Source: Cubamyces lactineus
Lineage: Eukaryota; Basidiomycota; Agaricomycetes; Polyporales; Polyporaceae
Assembly (NCBI GenBank): GCA_022376465.1
Contig: JACDTU010000025.1
Coordinates: 186,001 to 250,000, forward strand
Length of the DNA stretch: 64,000 nt
Direction of reading: 5' to 3'
Under the pieces are notes generated by a model, which did not search any database, had not been told where the DNA came from, and worked only from the letters and a program-made list of their open reading frames with translations. Within the stretch, counting starts at the first letter, position 1; each line of letters begins with the position of its first letter. Positions 22,701 through 34,630 of this stretch are shown here, piece by piece. Position numbers and translations under genes: made by a program.

Positions 22701-25300
22701 CTCAACAGCCGGAATGGGAACTTCTCTGCAATGTCCTCGACGGCGTCGATACCGCTTGCCTCACCCTCGTACGCGATGGCGCCTTCTGTACCTCAACCCC
22801 AGCCAGAGCCCGAGGTCCCTCCCAAACTTCAGCCTACGTACGAATCTGTTGGTATCGAAACTGAGCCTATCCCGGAACCACCTCGAGTTGAGCTGGTGGA
22901 GGTAGAGGTTCAGGTAGAGCCAGAACCTGAGCCGGAGCCTGAGGTTATTCCCGAGCCGCCGCGCGAGCCTGAACCTGAACTCCAACCCGAGCCTGAACCT
23001 GAACTCCAACCCGAGCCTGAGCCCGAGTCCACCCAGCCTGCGCCTGCACCAGAGTCAGTTCCTGAGCCTACGCCAGAACCCAAGCTCAAGGAAATGTCCG
23101 TCCAGACAGACGAGTGGGTCCCTCCAGCACCTCCAGCGCCCCCAGCACCACTCGCTCCTGCGTTCTCTCTTGCTCCTACACCTGCACGTGCGTCTGCATC
23201 TTTACCCGCCGTGACAGCCGTCGCCGCTGCCACTCTTGCCACGCAAGCGCCCACACTTGCACCAGCACCAGCGATTGCCACCGCTCCATCTACCACTCCT
23301 TCCGCCGCCTCTGCATCGTCCGCGCCTGCACCCTCGGTGCCGACCGTATTCCGCGTCGGACCGAGTTCTCAGCAATTCCAGTTCATTTCCCCTCCCCCGT
23401 CGGCGGGCCCGACAACCACTTCGATACCTGCCGTGGTCGCCGCTCCCTCACCCAATACCACCATCCGGGACGCCAATGCTACCTTCATTGCTCGTCCCCG
23501 CACTTCACATTCTGACAGGCGGCAGTCCATCGAGTCGACGCTATCGTCGGTCATGGACGACGTTATCAGTCGCTCGCGTACGCCGTCGATGCTGCCCAAC
23601 ATCGACAAGTCACGGCCGCCGATGATGGTTCTCCCTCCGCCGCCTCGTCAACCACCTCCTCCTAACAGCATGTTACCCCCACCATTCATACCCGAGAAGA
23701 GGATGTCTCACGACTTGCCGCCCCCTCGGCCCTCTTCACCCCCTCCTCCCGAACTCATCCAACGGGCTACTACGCCGAGTCTTGGTGTACCGGGACGGGG
23801 TACTATTGGCCGTTCGCATGGCTCGATGCCACCGTCCCAGCAGGGTCTCCGTCAACCTCCCTCTACGAGCAGTTTCCGGTCCGCTGCAAACGCCGCTGCC
23901 CGTGCGCCTCTGTCCAGCCCGTCGGCGCTCTCCTTTAACCTCCGGGATCGCGAACGTCGCGAACTCTCTTCAGCGTCCCTGCACTCGGGCGGACAGAGCA
24001 TCGGCTCGCAACGCTCGTCCATCTCGTCTGAGCACCACATGTACGAGCACATGCGTCGGCACAGCAATCTCGAGGCGTCGCAGGCACCGGACCGTGCGGC
24101 GCAAGCCGCTGGCGCTGGCTCGACGGACCCTGCCATTATTCATGCCATCACTCAAACAATGATCGGCGAGTTCCTGTACAAGTACACACGTCGGGCAATT
24201 GGCAAGGGTCATGGCGAGCGCCGCCACAAGCGCTTCTTCTGGGTCCATCCGTACACGAGAACATTGTACTGGAGTTCCGCCGATCCTGGATCCTCGAACG
24301 TCACCGAATCAAGCGCGAAGAGTGGTATGTGTGATACTGCCATCCGCACGGAATTCTGGCTCACTGACTTGTCTTCCAGCTTACATCGAGGGTGTGAGGG
24401 CGGTGATGGATCCTAACCCTATGCCTCCGGGCATCCACCAATACAGTGTCATCGTTTCAACACCTCAACGTGAGATGAAGTTCACAGCGCCAACCAAGGA
24501 GAGACACGACATTTGGTACAACGTGAGTACACCTAGAATACCTTCAAATATGTGTTGACATCGGTTGTTAGGCCTTGACATATCTCCTCACTCGACCGGG
24601 CCAGATGCATGGCGCTCCCGGAAACACCGGCCCCGTGCCTGCTCCCATGAGCCCAATGTCCGTGAACGGCGAGCTACCGGACGAGGATGCTCCGTACCAA
24701 CCGAACATGGTCTCAAGCCCAGAGAGTCAGCGCAGCACACGCACAGGGCGAACAGCTCTTAGCGGCGAGTCCTGGAACGTCACGCCTCGTGGTCAACGCA
24801 GTCGCTCTCAGATCTCTCTGGGTGGCTCCATGGGCAAACGTTCCGGCACGCCCGCAGCAGAGTACCTCCGCTGGGCCAACCAGGAACCTCCGAGCAGCCC
24901 GTCCAAGGACTTCGAGCACGTTCCCGGTGGTCAAGACGACGACGAGCTCGACTTCGAGCTGCACGACGACACCTTGTCCGATGGCGGTTTCGAGGGCCTA
25001 GAGAACGTCCGTGCGTGCTGCGATGGTCGGCATACCGTTGGCCGATCTGGTCGTCCCGGACACCACCATCATCACCATCACCACGACCATCCGCCGCCAA
25101 AGCGAGAACCGTCGCGCGCACGAGAGCAGCTGCTTGACCCCAATCCTATAGAGCTGCAGCGGCCGGTCTCCCCGGCATGGTCGTTCCGGTCTCGCGCGGG
25201 CAGCGCGACGTCGCACGACGGCGGTGGTTTCTTCTCTAGATTCGGGTCGAGGCGGTCGGCGAAGACGATTCCGGGCACTTCGGTTGGGCATGATTCATAG
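19787..25300 (+). CDS. Cortical coiled-coil/PH-domain protein (Num1/Mcp5/ApsA type)
   Basis: Five exons: 19787-20161, 20228-20378, 20458-24324, 24380-24522, 24572-25300; 1754 aa. Residues 20-80 and about 180-300 are coiled coil (e.g. [20 protein letters not shown]). A Gly/Arg tract ([10 protein letters not shown]) follows, then a long acidic, Pro-rich disordered part. Residues 662-1063 carry about 14 short QT-type motifs (CAVQTD, MGIQVE, VSMQTD, TTQTEE, MSVQTD and others) and Glu-Pro repeats. A PH domain lies at about 1400-1525 ([43 protein letters not shown]). The tail includes a run of eight histidines. In Num1, Mcp5 and ApsA this PH domain binds plasma-membrane phosphoinositide and the protein anchors dynein at the cortex for nuclear positioning; I infer the same role here. 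The start at MATFSDGED was preferred to the upstream ATG because the sequence before it is low-complexity. Confidence 0.88.
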
Positions 25301-26434
25301 GGTCCGTAGGATGGACGTTTTCTTCTACTCTTTACTCGCGCGCGCTTCATACCATGGCCGTAATCTCCATTCTGTTGCATTGATTCTCCTTCCGCCCGTC
25401 TTCCTCTCTCCCCTCGTACACTCGCCCTCCTCAGAGTCATCTCATCTCACACTTGCTTTGTTACTCGTTTTGCTCAGCTCGTACCACTCCTTGATAATCC
25501 GGCTTCTCTGTCCATGCATGCACTGATTTACCCCGTTCTTTACCGCCCTCTCTCTCTCTACGCCGCATGTACTCAGTTATTTTGTGCGATTACGCAGCAT
25601 AAACCAAACACACTCCTTGTTGATCACCGTCGCTTCTACGCTGGTGCTAGATGCCGTTTAGTTGAAGTCTGTGCCACAAACTCGCCGCGGTGACGGTGGT
25701 GCAGATGTGTAGTGAGTCTGCGATTGCGTGAGTTCAATATCAAAATAATGGTGAGACGTAGTTGAGATGCTGGGCTCTGCGCATCAACCAGACCAACTTC
25801 ATACTACTAGTAGTAGCGTTCTCATGCTCTTCGTCAGAGTCTTGGCCGGGATCAGAGAAGTCAAAGAAAAGCGAACCCCAACCACAAAGCAGAACGCACG
25901 AATCAGAACAACATGTTTCAACGGCGGGCAGTGCTACTACTAGTGACAGAAGAAGGCCAAGAGGGGAATAGGGTACAGTACAAGCAAGTGATCTATGGGT
26001 ACAGCAAAATGGGATCTGGCCGCGGAAAAAGGCGCAGCGACACATTCACATCCAGGGCGTGAACTTGAACGACTTCGGAACGTAATCGACGTGTCAGCAC
26101 AAACAGCACAAACAACAGCACAACGCAAGCAGCAGCGGGCCCATGGGGACGCCGTCCAGCCTGCTCCGCAACGACGACGGAGAGGTACCCTCGACTCGGG
26201 TGGTCGAGTGGGGACCCCGGGGAGAGAGGGGCGGGGGGTGGGAGCGGACGGTGCGCGGGCCAGGTATCAAGCAGTATTAGTAGGTATCCAATCTTCTATC
26301 CTCCACGACGTCGACGCACGCAAGCGCGTCCGTGTTCCCTCCTCCCCTCCTCCCCCCCCCTCTCTCGCCGTGACGGCCAAGGCATGCAGGGCTCGAAGCC
26401 CAACAGCCCAGCCTCAGGCCTCAGATCTCAAATC
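25301..26434. other. Convergent spacer after the PH-domain gene
   Basis: Likely 3' UTRs. Contains CTACTAGTAG-type repeats in opposite orientation near 25803-25816 and 25930-25942, and a short CAGCACAAA tandem repeat near 26096-26125. No gene seen. Confidence 0.45.
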
Positions 26435-28501
26435 TCAGACCTTATCCAAGCCCTTATCCCTCGACACCTCCGCCGACGGATGCATCGCATACCCCATCCG
26501 CGACACGCTATCGCCCACGCTCTCGCCCTCGCCCTCCTCGCCCGGCCGCGACGCGACGCACGCGAGGTCGAGCTCGACGCCCGCAGCCGCGTGGTCGCGC
26601 GTGTTCGTCGTTGTCGTTGTGGTGTTCCGCGCGGTGGTGCTCACCCCGGGCCCGAAGCTGCGGCTGCCGAAGCGGATCGTGCTCGTCTGCGCGGTCGCGG
26701 CGGGTCCTTTTGGTACGCCTGTTTGGGCGCGGACGATGAGCATGGAGAAGACGACGGCCTAAGGAGGAATGGGAGGGAAGGGGAGGGGAGGGGAGGGTCA
26801 GCGATCGGTGTTGTCTATAGGAGAAGGGGTGGAGACGTACCGTTACTGGGGGTAGCTGGGAGTAGACGCGATTTTGTTAGTAGAGGCGGTGGATGGCGGG
26901 CGAATAAGCGTTGGCGTACCGGGTCGAGGAAGATGAAGAACACGTTCGAGCCGACGCTGCTCGTGACGATCAAGATGAACAAATACGCGCAATACACCGC
27001 AGCTGCACCAGCCATCGTACTCCCGTCAGCTCTCCACATTCTCCAGTCGCGCGCGCATATACACAGAAGCACCCACCGCTCTCGATGACGATCTCGAGCA
27101 CGTTCTTCGTCGCCGACGCGTCCGAGACGCGCTTCGCGAGCGCGTGGACGCGCCAGATCTTGAGGCAGATCAGGCTCGCGCAGAGCATGTTCACGCAGAA
27201 CGTGAGCACGAAGAAGTACCGGATCCGGACCGTCACGTCCGCCAGGATCAGCACGTCCCCCACCCGCGTCTGCGACAGCGTCCACATCGCCCATATCCCG
27301 ATCGCTGTCCAACGTAACACGGGCGACGTAAGTGTCCGATTGTGAACACATGCGAAGGGAGGAACGGGGCAGCGCACCGATGTTGGCGAGGATGAGGCCA
27401 GAGGGGATGAGCACGATCGCCAGGTTCATGTTCCAGATCACGAACGTGCGGTACACCTGTCACGCCCAGCCAGTGTTCAGCCCGTCCGTTTGCCATTTTT
27501 TGTGTGTGCTGCAGACCGCGCCGCATCCCACTCACCATGATCATGTCCGAAATCACGGCGACGATGACGTTCAGCGCGTTCTTGACGAGCGACTCGGGCG
27601 CCGCCGCGTTCGCGTAGAACGCGCTCGGGTTCGGGAGCGCCGTCCCGTGGATCGCGAACGCGTGGTATCCGCGGATCATCTCCACGACGAGGTCCTGCAC
27701 AACGACCACGACGACCAAAGAAAAAGAGGGGGGCGATGTCAGTATGTGTACACAGTATTCGCCATCTCACGCCTAGCACGCCGCGCGCGGTTTCAAGACG
27801 CTGCTGGGGAACCCTGTGAAAATGCATGCGTGGGACTCTGTCCCGGGTACCGGGTCTTTCACGCTGTGTGTGTACGCGAGAAAGAGGACGATCCGTGCAC
27901 GCTGTCGACGGGGACGCATCCACGCATCCAGCCGAGAAGGCCTGCCCCGCCCCGCATTGGGGGTTGGGGGTGGATCGAGTGGTCGAACAGATGGATCCCC
28001 CAGCCAACAGTTGGCGGCCACAAAGTGGAAGGAAAAATAGACACGCACGATGATGGTGCTCACGAACATGACCGCGGCGGCAGCCGGGAGCCACACCGAC
28101 AGTCCTTGGCGCAGTTTTCTCCGGAGGATGATGATGCACTGGGGGAGGATGACGAAGTACGCGCCTGCACGTATCATCCGTCCGTCCGTCCGTCCGTTCG
28201 TCGATCGTGTTCCGCGCCGGCAACGGCATGAACGCGCAGTGTGTGGTGTATGGACACACAGGGGCGTATCGTGTTTGTGCATATGGGCGCGCGGTGGGTG
28301 CGGGTCGGGTTTGCGGTACAAGAGTCGATTGGGAAAGACGTCACGATCAGCTAGGCCAGGCACGGACAGACATGGACCGCCGCCACCACCACCACCACCA
28401 AAACTACCCCTAGGTCGCGGGATTATAGAACACGCACCTGTCGCGAGCATCTGGAGCCACAGCCCAACGAGGTGCGCGTTGGCTACGAGGATGTTCGCCA
28501 T
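26435..28501 (-). CDS. Seven-helix membrane protein, paralogue 4 (one intron lost)
   Basis: Eight exons: 28501-28438, 28164-28049, 27694-27536, 27456-27378, 27304-27077, 27002-26920, 26855-26841, 26758-26435; 355 aa. Start MANILVANAHLVG. The helices match the other copies (WLPAAAAVMFVSTII; LNVIVAVISDMIM; LAIVLIPSGLILANI; RIRYFFVLTFCVNMLC; VYCAYLFILIVTSSVGSN; AVVFSMLIV). The intron that follows LC-x-S/G in the other full copies is missing, so exons 5 and 6 are one 228-base exon running through CASLICLKIW. Introns 1 and 2 are unusually long (about 270 and 350 bases). The tail has TSTIRFGSRS, a run of threonines, and GVELDL. GC at third positions is higher than in the other copies. Function unknown. 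Confidence 0.86.
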
Positions 28502-29814
28502 GCTGCGAAGAGAGCTAGGGACGAAGGCGCAAGCAAAAGAGAGCTATGTGGATTCCGGTTCCTCACGGCGTCCAGAATGCGGTCGGTAAGATGAGGTAAC
28601 GACCGCCTGTGCGCGCTGTTCTCACAGCAGCGCGTTTTCGAACGAAATGGGCGTCCTTATGTGGCGAGGACAAGTACAACAGGGCTAGCGAGTCGGTGTG
28701 AGGGTAGAAGAGGAGGAGAGGGGAGAGAAGGGAGGAAGCCAGGGAGGAGAGAGAGCGAGCGGGACGGGGGAAGAGGACCATGGGAAGGGCACATGGGCAG
28801 AGAAGCGGAGGTGCGCGCTAGAGGATCCGCCGCAGAAAGGCAACAGCGCTTCTACTCCGCCTTGGAGCGCGAGTCGCGAGGTGGGGGCGACCGCGCATCT
28901 TCTGATCTCTGCTGGGCTGCGATTGATGACATGAACATCCGGCCATCTCGCCATCGCGCGTCCTTCTCGATCTAGCCGCGGGTTAAGTGCGTTATCCCCT
29001 CGCGAGCACGGACGAGAGGAATCTCGGGTGCATCGAGTCTGAGATGAGGCTTTGCCAGAGCAGACGCAGTCGGGCTGCAACGAGGCTCTGGAGGTGCGAG
29101 AGCGGCGAGAAGATGTGGCTAGGCGTGGGAGTAATACGTACACGGCTCCGAAGAGACATGGAAGCTGCCCCCCCGTCCAGGGTGCTGTCTCCTTTTTCGC
29201 TCACGCTGCGGTCCGGGCCAGCACCTCGGCTGAAGCTGCTGAACCCGGACCGAAGAGAGTCAGGACGGACAGACTTCAGACGGCGGCGAGGCAGATGAAT
29301 GGTACCATAGTGTGCGCGAGTGTTGCGCCACTCGTTTTATATCTCAGGACAGTGCGATGGGTAGGGCAGCGTCGGCCTCGAGAGATAAGTCGGTGTGCCG
29401 TGCGCAATCGCAATCGCAAGGACTCCGGGCGAGTGCGCAGCCTCCGGGCGGCGGAGAGACTCCGGAGATCAAAGAGAGGGCGAAGAAGAGAGTTGAGGGA
29501 GCAGTCGCGATCCCACCGCCGCACCAGGACCTCGGACATCGCAAACGCAGGTGAACCGATCCGCGACGGCCTTTCTATTTTTGAAGCACAAAACAGGGCA
29601 TTGCCGATCCGAATAATCAGTCCCGTTTTCAATCTCGAGAATTCTGATAAGAGTGAACGACGCCGCTTACAGGTGATATCGCCCACGCCGTCAAGTCTTC
29701 TAAACGCAGTGTCGGGGGTCCTTCTCCCTCCCTCGCGTGAGGAAACGCCACGAAGGCCTCGAGAAGCGCTCGCTTGTGTCTACCGAACTTGCCTGATCCT
29801 CCAAGCACGCTAAA
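28502..29814. other. Divergent spacer with a polypurine tract
   Basis: Lies between the starts of a minus-strand and a plus-strand gene and should hold both promoters. A polypurine run on the plus strand occupies about 28697-28765, that is, a pyrimidine-rich leader-like run for the minus-strand side. No gene recognised. Confidence 0.45.
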
Positions 29815-30538
29815 ATGTCGCGTGGAATTCTACGAGGTCTTTGTTGGTCTCAACGGGTCCAGCAGAAACCGCACGATGAAGCAGACGGGTGAGTGGGACG
29901 GGTCTGAAACACCGGGAGAAACCATACAAGCTCTGAGGTGGGAGAGGAAGCCGAGAAGCTGACGGACGCACATGCGCATGTGCCAGTGGCAGATGGGCAG
30001 AATGCGGCGCCTTTTCTTCCAGCCGGACGCGGACCACAAGCTCTCTCTGCATTCCATCTACGTCAACGTTCTGACTCGCCTAGTATCCCCAGCTACCCAC
30101 GGCTATCTTCTCTGTCAGCGGAAAGTACCAGGGTCCAGCGGAAGATGCAGACAGCCGGAGGTTCTCTCCCCTTCGGTCTCCTGCTCTCCACATGTACATG
30201 CCACCACCTCCGGCCGGTCCCTCCGATGAGCCTCCCTCTGAGCCCGGGTTTCATGGCCTGTGAGGCGTGTGTGGACACGACGTGCGGCCATGCGCCGCGC
30301 GAAGGCTCTGCAAGAGGCTAGAGAAAAAGCCAATCTGCCGCGCCCGGGCACGGTGACGGAGCATCGCCCGGTACGTACAGCCAGTGGGTGTGTGTGTGCG
30401 CGCGCGATGCGTGAGGCCATGATCCCTCCACGCCCCGGCCCAAGTCTGCGATCCACCGCTCCTGCGGGCCCGCGCCACGCCCGCGATCTCAAGAAGCAGC
30501 AGGCGTACTTCCAGAAGGGGCCGGTATCCCCAGCCTAG
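29815..30538 (+). CDS. Small hypothetical protein
   Basis: Model of five exons: 29815-29888, 30001-30061, 30126-30259, 30322-30370, 30416-30538; 146 aa, in frame throughout. It starts MSRGILRGLCWSQRVQQ, a basic amphipathic start that could be a mitochondrial presequence. It runs through RRLFFQPDADHKLSLHSIY, a Pro-rich part (YMPPPPAGPSDEPPSEPGF), EKANLPRPGTVTEHRP, and ends RDLKKQQAYFQKGPVSPA. Donors at 29889 (GTGAGT), 30260 (GTGAGG) and 30371 (GTACGT) are good; the one at 30062 (GTCAAC) is weak, so that junction is the least sure. I do not recognise the family. Its stop is only 118 bases before the start of the next transporter on the same strand. Confidence 0.42.
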
Positions 30539-30656
30539 CTAAGCTGCCCTGCGCCGGAGCGTGCCTATTCGGTCCGCTGTGCTCACTATCAGCAGCACCA
30601 CTGCGATCCCCGACTGGGTCTTGTCGGACGTCGTCGTCTCTTGCCATCTTTCCACC

Positions 30657-33336
30657 ATGTCCTCGTCTGCAGCGTCTCCCTCCGCGTCTGCGTCGGCATC
30701 GAGGACGACGATGGCCTCCGTCAAGGAGCAGGAGGTTAAGCCTAACCCGGAAGGAGCTAGGGTGGACGCTTCCGAATCCGCTGCACCCTCCCCACCCACA
30801 CCCACGGCGAAGCGTGGCTGGAGGTTTTGGGTCATCTTCCTCGCCCTCTGTCTCTCCTTGTTTCTCACCGCCCTCGATTTGGTACGTCCTTCTCTCTCTC
30901 TATTCTCGTCGTGCGCGACACGAGGCGGCACCTGCATCGAGAATCGGCCAACTGTGGCACTGCATGGGGCTCGGGCGCTTCTGCGAGTAGAATGTGGTGC
31001 TACTCGCAATCGCTACGGTATCGCCTAGAACAGCGTTTGCTGGTACTCGGACGAGTGCCTGCGTGGGACATACACGCACGATGGATAGTTCGGATCGTTG
31101 GCACGCCGTGTCCGCTTATGACTGCTATTGGTATACACCAACGCTAACCTTCACCTGTGCTTCCAGGCTTCGGTATACACCGCGCTTCCATCGATCGTCC
31201 ACGACCTGCAGGGCGCAGATTCCTTCGTATGGGTGTCATCCGCTTACACCCTCTCGTGCTCCGCGGTGCTCCCCATGAGCGGCCGCCTTGCGGACATCTT
31301 CGGTCGACAGCGCGTCCTCCTCGTCGCCATCGTGCTCTTCGCAGCTGGCTCCGCTGTCACCGGAGCCGCGGACACGATGGGCAAGATCATCATTGGTCGC
31401 AGTAAGTCCGCGCACGGATGCACTAGGTGCGGTTGGGTCCAGAACGCTGATGCGTCGTGGATTGCGTGCAGCGATACAGGGCGTTGGTTCGGGAGCGATA
31501 CAGGTGCTCGTCGCGATTGTGACGGCGGACCTGATTCCTCTGAAGGAGCGTGGGTTCTTCCAGTCCATTACTGGAGCGTGAGTGTCTGCGAACCCGCTTG
31601 CGTCTCATGACCCGACTGACGAAACCGCACGCAGTACGTTCAGCTTTGCGTCAGCGACAGGCCCTTTCATCGGCGGAGCGCTCGCACAGCATGCGTCCTG
31701 GAGATGGTGAGTGCGAGCCTCCAGTACCTGTCCTTCGTAACTCATCCCGTCCCTTCCAGGCTATTCTGTACGTACCAGACCGAATCGCTGCGGGATCTCG
31801 CGCAGCATGGCTGACGTTCTGCGTCAATCCAGACTTGAATCTTCCACTCTGCGGGCTCGCGTTCGCGGTGGTGCTCATCTTCCTCCGGCTGCGCAAGCCC
31901 CCGATCGAGAGCTACAAGAAGGCGTTCCTCGCCGTCGACTGGATGTACGTCGTCGTGTTCGTCTCGCGCGTGGGACCGTTTTGCTGACTTGACTGTGCGC
32001 CCAGCGGGAACGCGATCATCATCGCGAGCTCGACGTCATGCATCGTCGGCCTGACGTGGGCCGGGATCCGGTACCCGTGGTCGTCCGCGCAGGTCATCGC
32101 GCCGCTCGTCGTGGGCGTGCTCGGCTTGTTCGGCGCGCTGGTGTACGATGCGTACGTGGCGTCGCACCCTGTCGTACGTCCCATCGCGAGCTCCGTGATT
32201 GTGCGCGGCTGATGTTGCTGTGGGTGCAGATTCCGACGGCGATCATCAAGCACAGGACGACGCTGGGAGGGTACGTCGGCTCGTTCTTCCACATCATGGT
32301 GGCGAACAGCATCACCTGTGAGTGTGCCGCACTGCGATGTTGCGTTATGATGAGAGCTGACGGGCGTTTACAGTCTACCTGTATGTGCACAATCTCGGTG
32401 AATCGGTACGCGGCTGCTGACAGATTGTTTAGGCCGACGTACTTTCAAGCGTCCAAGGTCGCTTCGCCGCTGCTCTCTGGCCTGTACATCTTCCCAACGG
32501 TTATCTGCATCTCGCCGGCGGCGATCCTGCAGGGAATACTGGTCAGCAAGACCGGCCGATACCGCTTGATTGTATGTTTCCACCGCTGGGAGGTCGAGTA
32601 TCTGCTGACATCCACCTCACAGAACTTCATCGGGTGGTGCGGGATGACCACGGGCGTCGGGCTGCTGACGCTGATGAAAGCCAGCACCCCAGTGGCGGTC
32701 AGCATCCCGTTCCAGGTGCTAGCCGCAGTCGGAGTCGGGTTCGTCTACTCGACAACATTCTCAGTCCTAGCCCCACTCGAACCGACACAGAACGCCTCCG
32801 CACTAAGCTTCCTCCTCTTCATGCGCACCTTCTCCTCCGCCTGGGCATCGTCCATCTCCGCCACGATCTTCCAGAACCGGCTGAACGCACGCCTGCCCCA
32901 CGCGTTCCTCGCGCTTATCCCCGCGGGGCAGGACGTCACGTACAGCGGGATCCCGCTCATCGGGGCGCTGCCGGCGCCGCTGCAGGCCGAGGTGCGCGCG
33001 GCGTTCGCGGAGAGCGTACATCTGGTGTGGTACATCTCGCTCGGGCTGTGCGCCGCGGGCTTCGCGAGCGTGGTGATGCAGAAGCACGTGCCGCTGCATG
33101 CGAAGATGGACGACCGGTTTGGGATGAAGGACAAGGACAAGAAGGCGCAGGCGCAGGCGCAGAGGGACGAGGAGAAGGCGGAGCCCCGCGCGGAAGGAGA
33201 GCAGAAGGCGGTGCAACTCGAAGATGAGAAGGTGAATGTGTCCGCTGCGACGAATGCGGCGAACGTAGAAGAAATCCCGGCTTTCCCGGTTGCTGTCGAC
33301 GCCGACTCGGACCAGGACTCTGCGGTGCAGGCCTGA
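30657..33336 (+). CDS. DHA2-type MFS drug/H+ antiporter, first of a tandem pair
   Basis: Eleven exons: 30657-30881, 31167-31401, 31472-31577, 31635-31706, 31760-31767, 31833-31944, 32005-32173, 32230-32317, 32374-32380, 32433-32571, 32623-33336; 624 aa. Two exons are only 8 and 7 bases. The first helix ends LFLTALDLASVYTALPSI. Motif A is GRLADIFGRQRVLL after helix 2. The antiporter motif C region is TFSFASATGPFIGGALA. The fold fits 14 helices of the DHA2 group (azole/multidrug and siderophore-type exporters), located in the plasma membrane. The tail beyond helix 14 is Lys/Glu-rich and long. Compared with the neighbour at 34631 this gene lacks two introns (after LGG and after TFSS). The substrate cannot be told from sequence. 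Confidence 0.92.
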
Positions 33337-34630
33337 GCTCCTTTCGTTTCGTTATACGTTTTCTTGCCTCTGATTTATATCTCGGTGCGTCCCGTGTGTT
33401 ACAGTATGTATGTATTGGTTAGAGCTTGTCCTGTCCTGTCCTGTCCCTCTCCTCCCTCCTCATGTCTGTCTTTCCAGTGTACAAGTTAGACTTGCGCCCG
33501 CTGCTTCCCAGTCCGTTTTGCGATCTCCCCTGTATACTCTCTTCCCTTCTCTCTCTCTCTCTCTCTCTCCGCCACTCTCGTTCGTTGGTTGTAGCTATTT
33601 GGACCCGTCGAGTCGGTTGTGGATTGTCGCTTGTGTTTGCGGTCGCACGCTTCTGTCACTACTATTGAATAATGCAGCGCTATTATGCGCTGTGTCGCAG
33701 ACGTTGCACAGGGCGGAAACGAACAGAAGAGGACCTGGAGGAGCGGTACGGTATGTGTCACCGGGCCTGAATCTTCCGGCGGTGGCCACTTGGAACCATT
33801 ATCATGGGGTTAGGGTCAAACACTACTGGCAAATTATCCATCCAATACAACTACTTCAAGTTCTCAACACCCTTCGACTAATTGCTTGCTGTTGCACCCG
33901 TGCCACTGCCAGCACCTGCGAACCTCTCATATTCCAGCCACCCGCTGACCGCTTTGCATGTGAATTCTGTTCTTTTCCAAACCAAGCGATGATCATCATC
34001 CTCAGCTGGCTCACCTAGAACACCCATGCCCTCTGGCAGGTGACAGAACTCAGATACGAAGCTGTGGCCAGGGCGTTTGCGACGTATTCGTCACATTCAA
34101 ACAGCAAGCGTCAACATGGCCGTGTCTGCAGCCGTGCTTCAAGCTGATGGTAGCATCGGCGCGAGAGATCCCCCGGTGTCGAAAGTGCCTGCTTTGCGCC
34201 TCTTCGGCTCGCCAGGTGTAACGCGCTCGATGATGTGCGCTATCGGGGGCCCGGGGCTAGCACTATGCTTGCGTCGACGTCGAAGCGAAGAGGCATCCGG
34301 TCTTACACCCTTTCCTGGGAACCAAGACCCGCGCTCCGATTCTGACTGAGTAGTGCAAGGGATCCTGGAGCTGCGACCGTGCTCGACACGACTTCGTCTA
34401 TCCGCGACATCGAGCGCATTACTTCCGAGCTGTCCAGAGGCGTATGCAGCGACCCCTCCAGGTGATTCGCATCTCATCGTCAGCGGAAGACCATATGCAT
34501 TCTGCTGCTGTCTTGGAAGCGGCGGATTGCCACCTGCGCTTCGTCACCACGAGCCGCACATATGCCCCCCTCGACATCGCCGTCTCCTATAAGCTCTACG
34601 GTGTTTCCTCTCTTATATCCCTGGTAGACG
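33337..34630. other. Spacer between tandem transporters
   Basis: A CT dinucleotide run lies at about 33542-33568. The rest probably holds the 3' UTR of the first and the promoter of the second transporter. No gene seen. Confidence 0.45.

Noticed and set aside
25995..27088. Plus-strand frames of 255 and 234 codons over paralogue 4
   Set aside because: They are antisense to its exons and introns, and their composition reflects the high-GC minus-strand gene.
33542..33568. CT dinucleotide run
   Set aside because: Ordinary microsatellite in a 3' region, with no sign of function.
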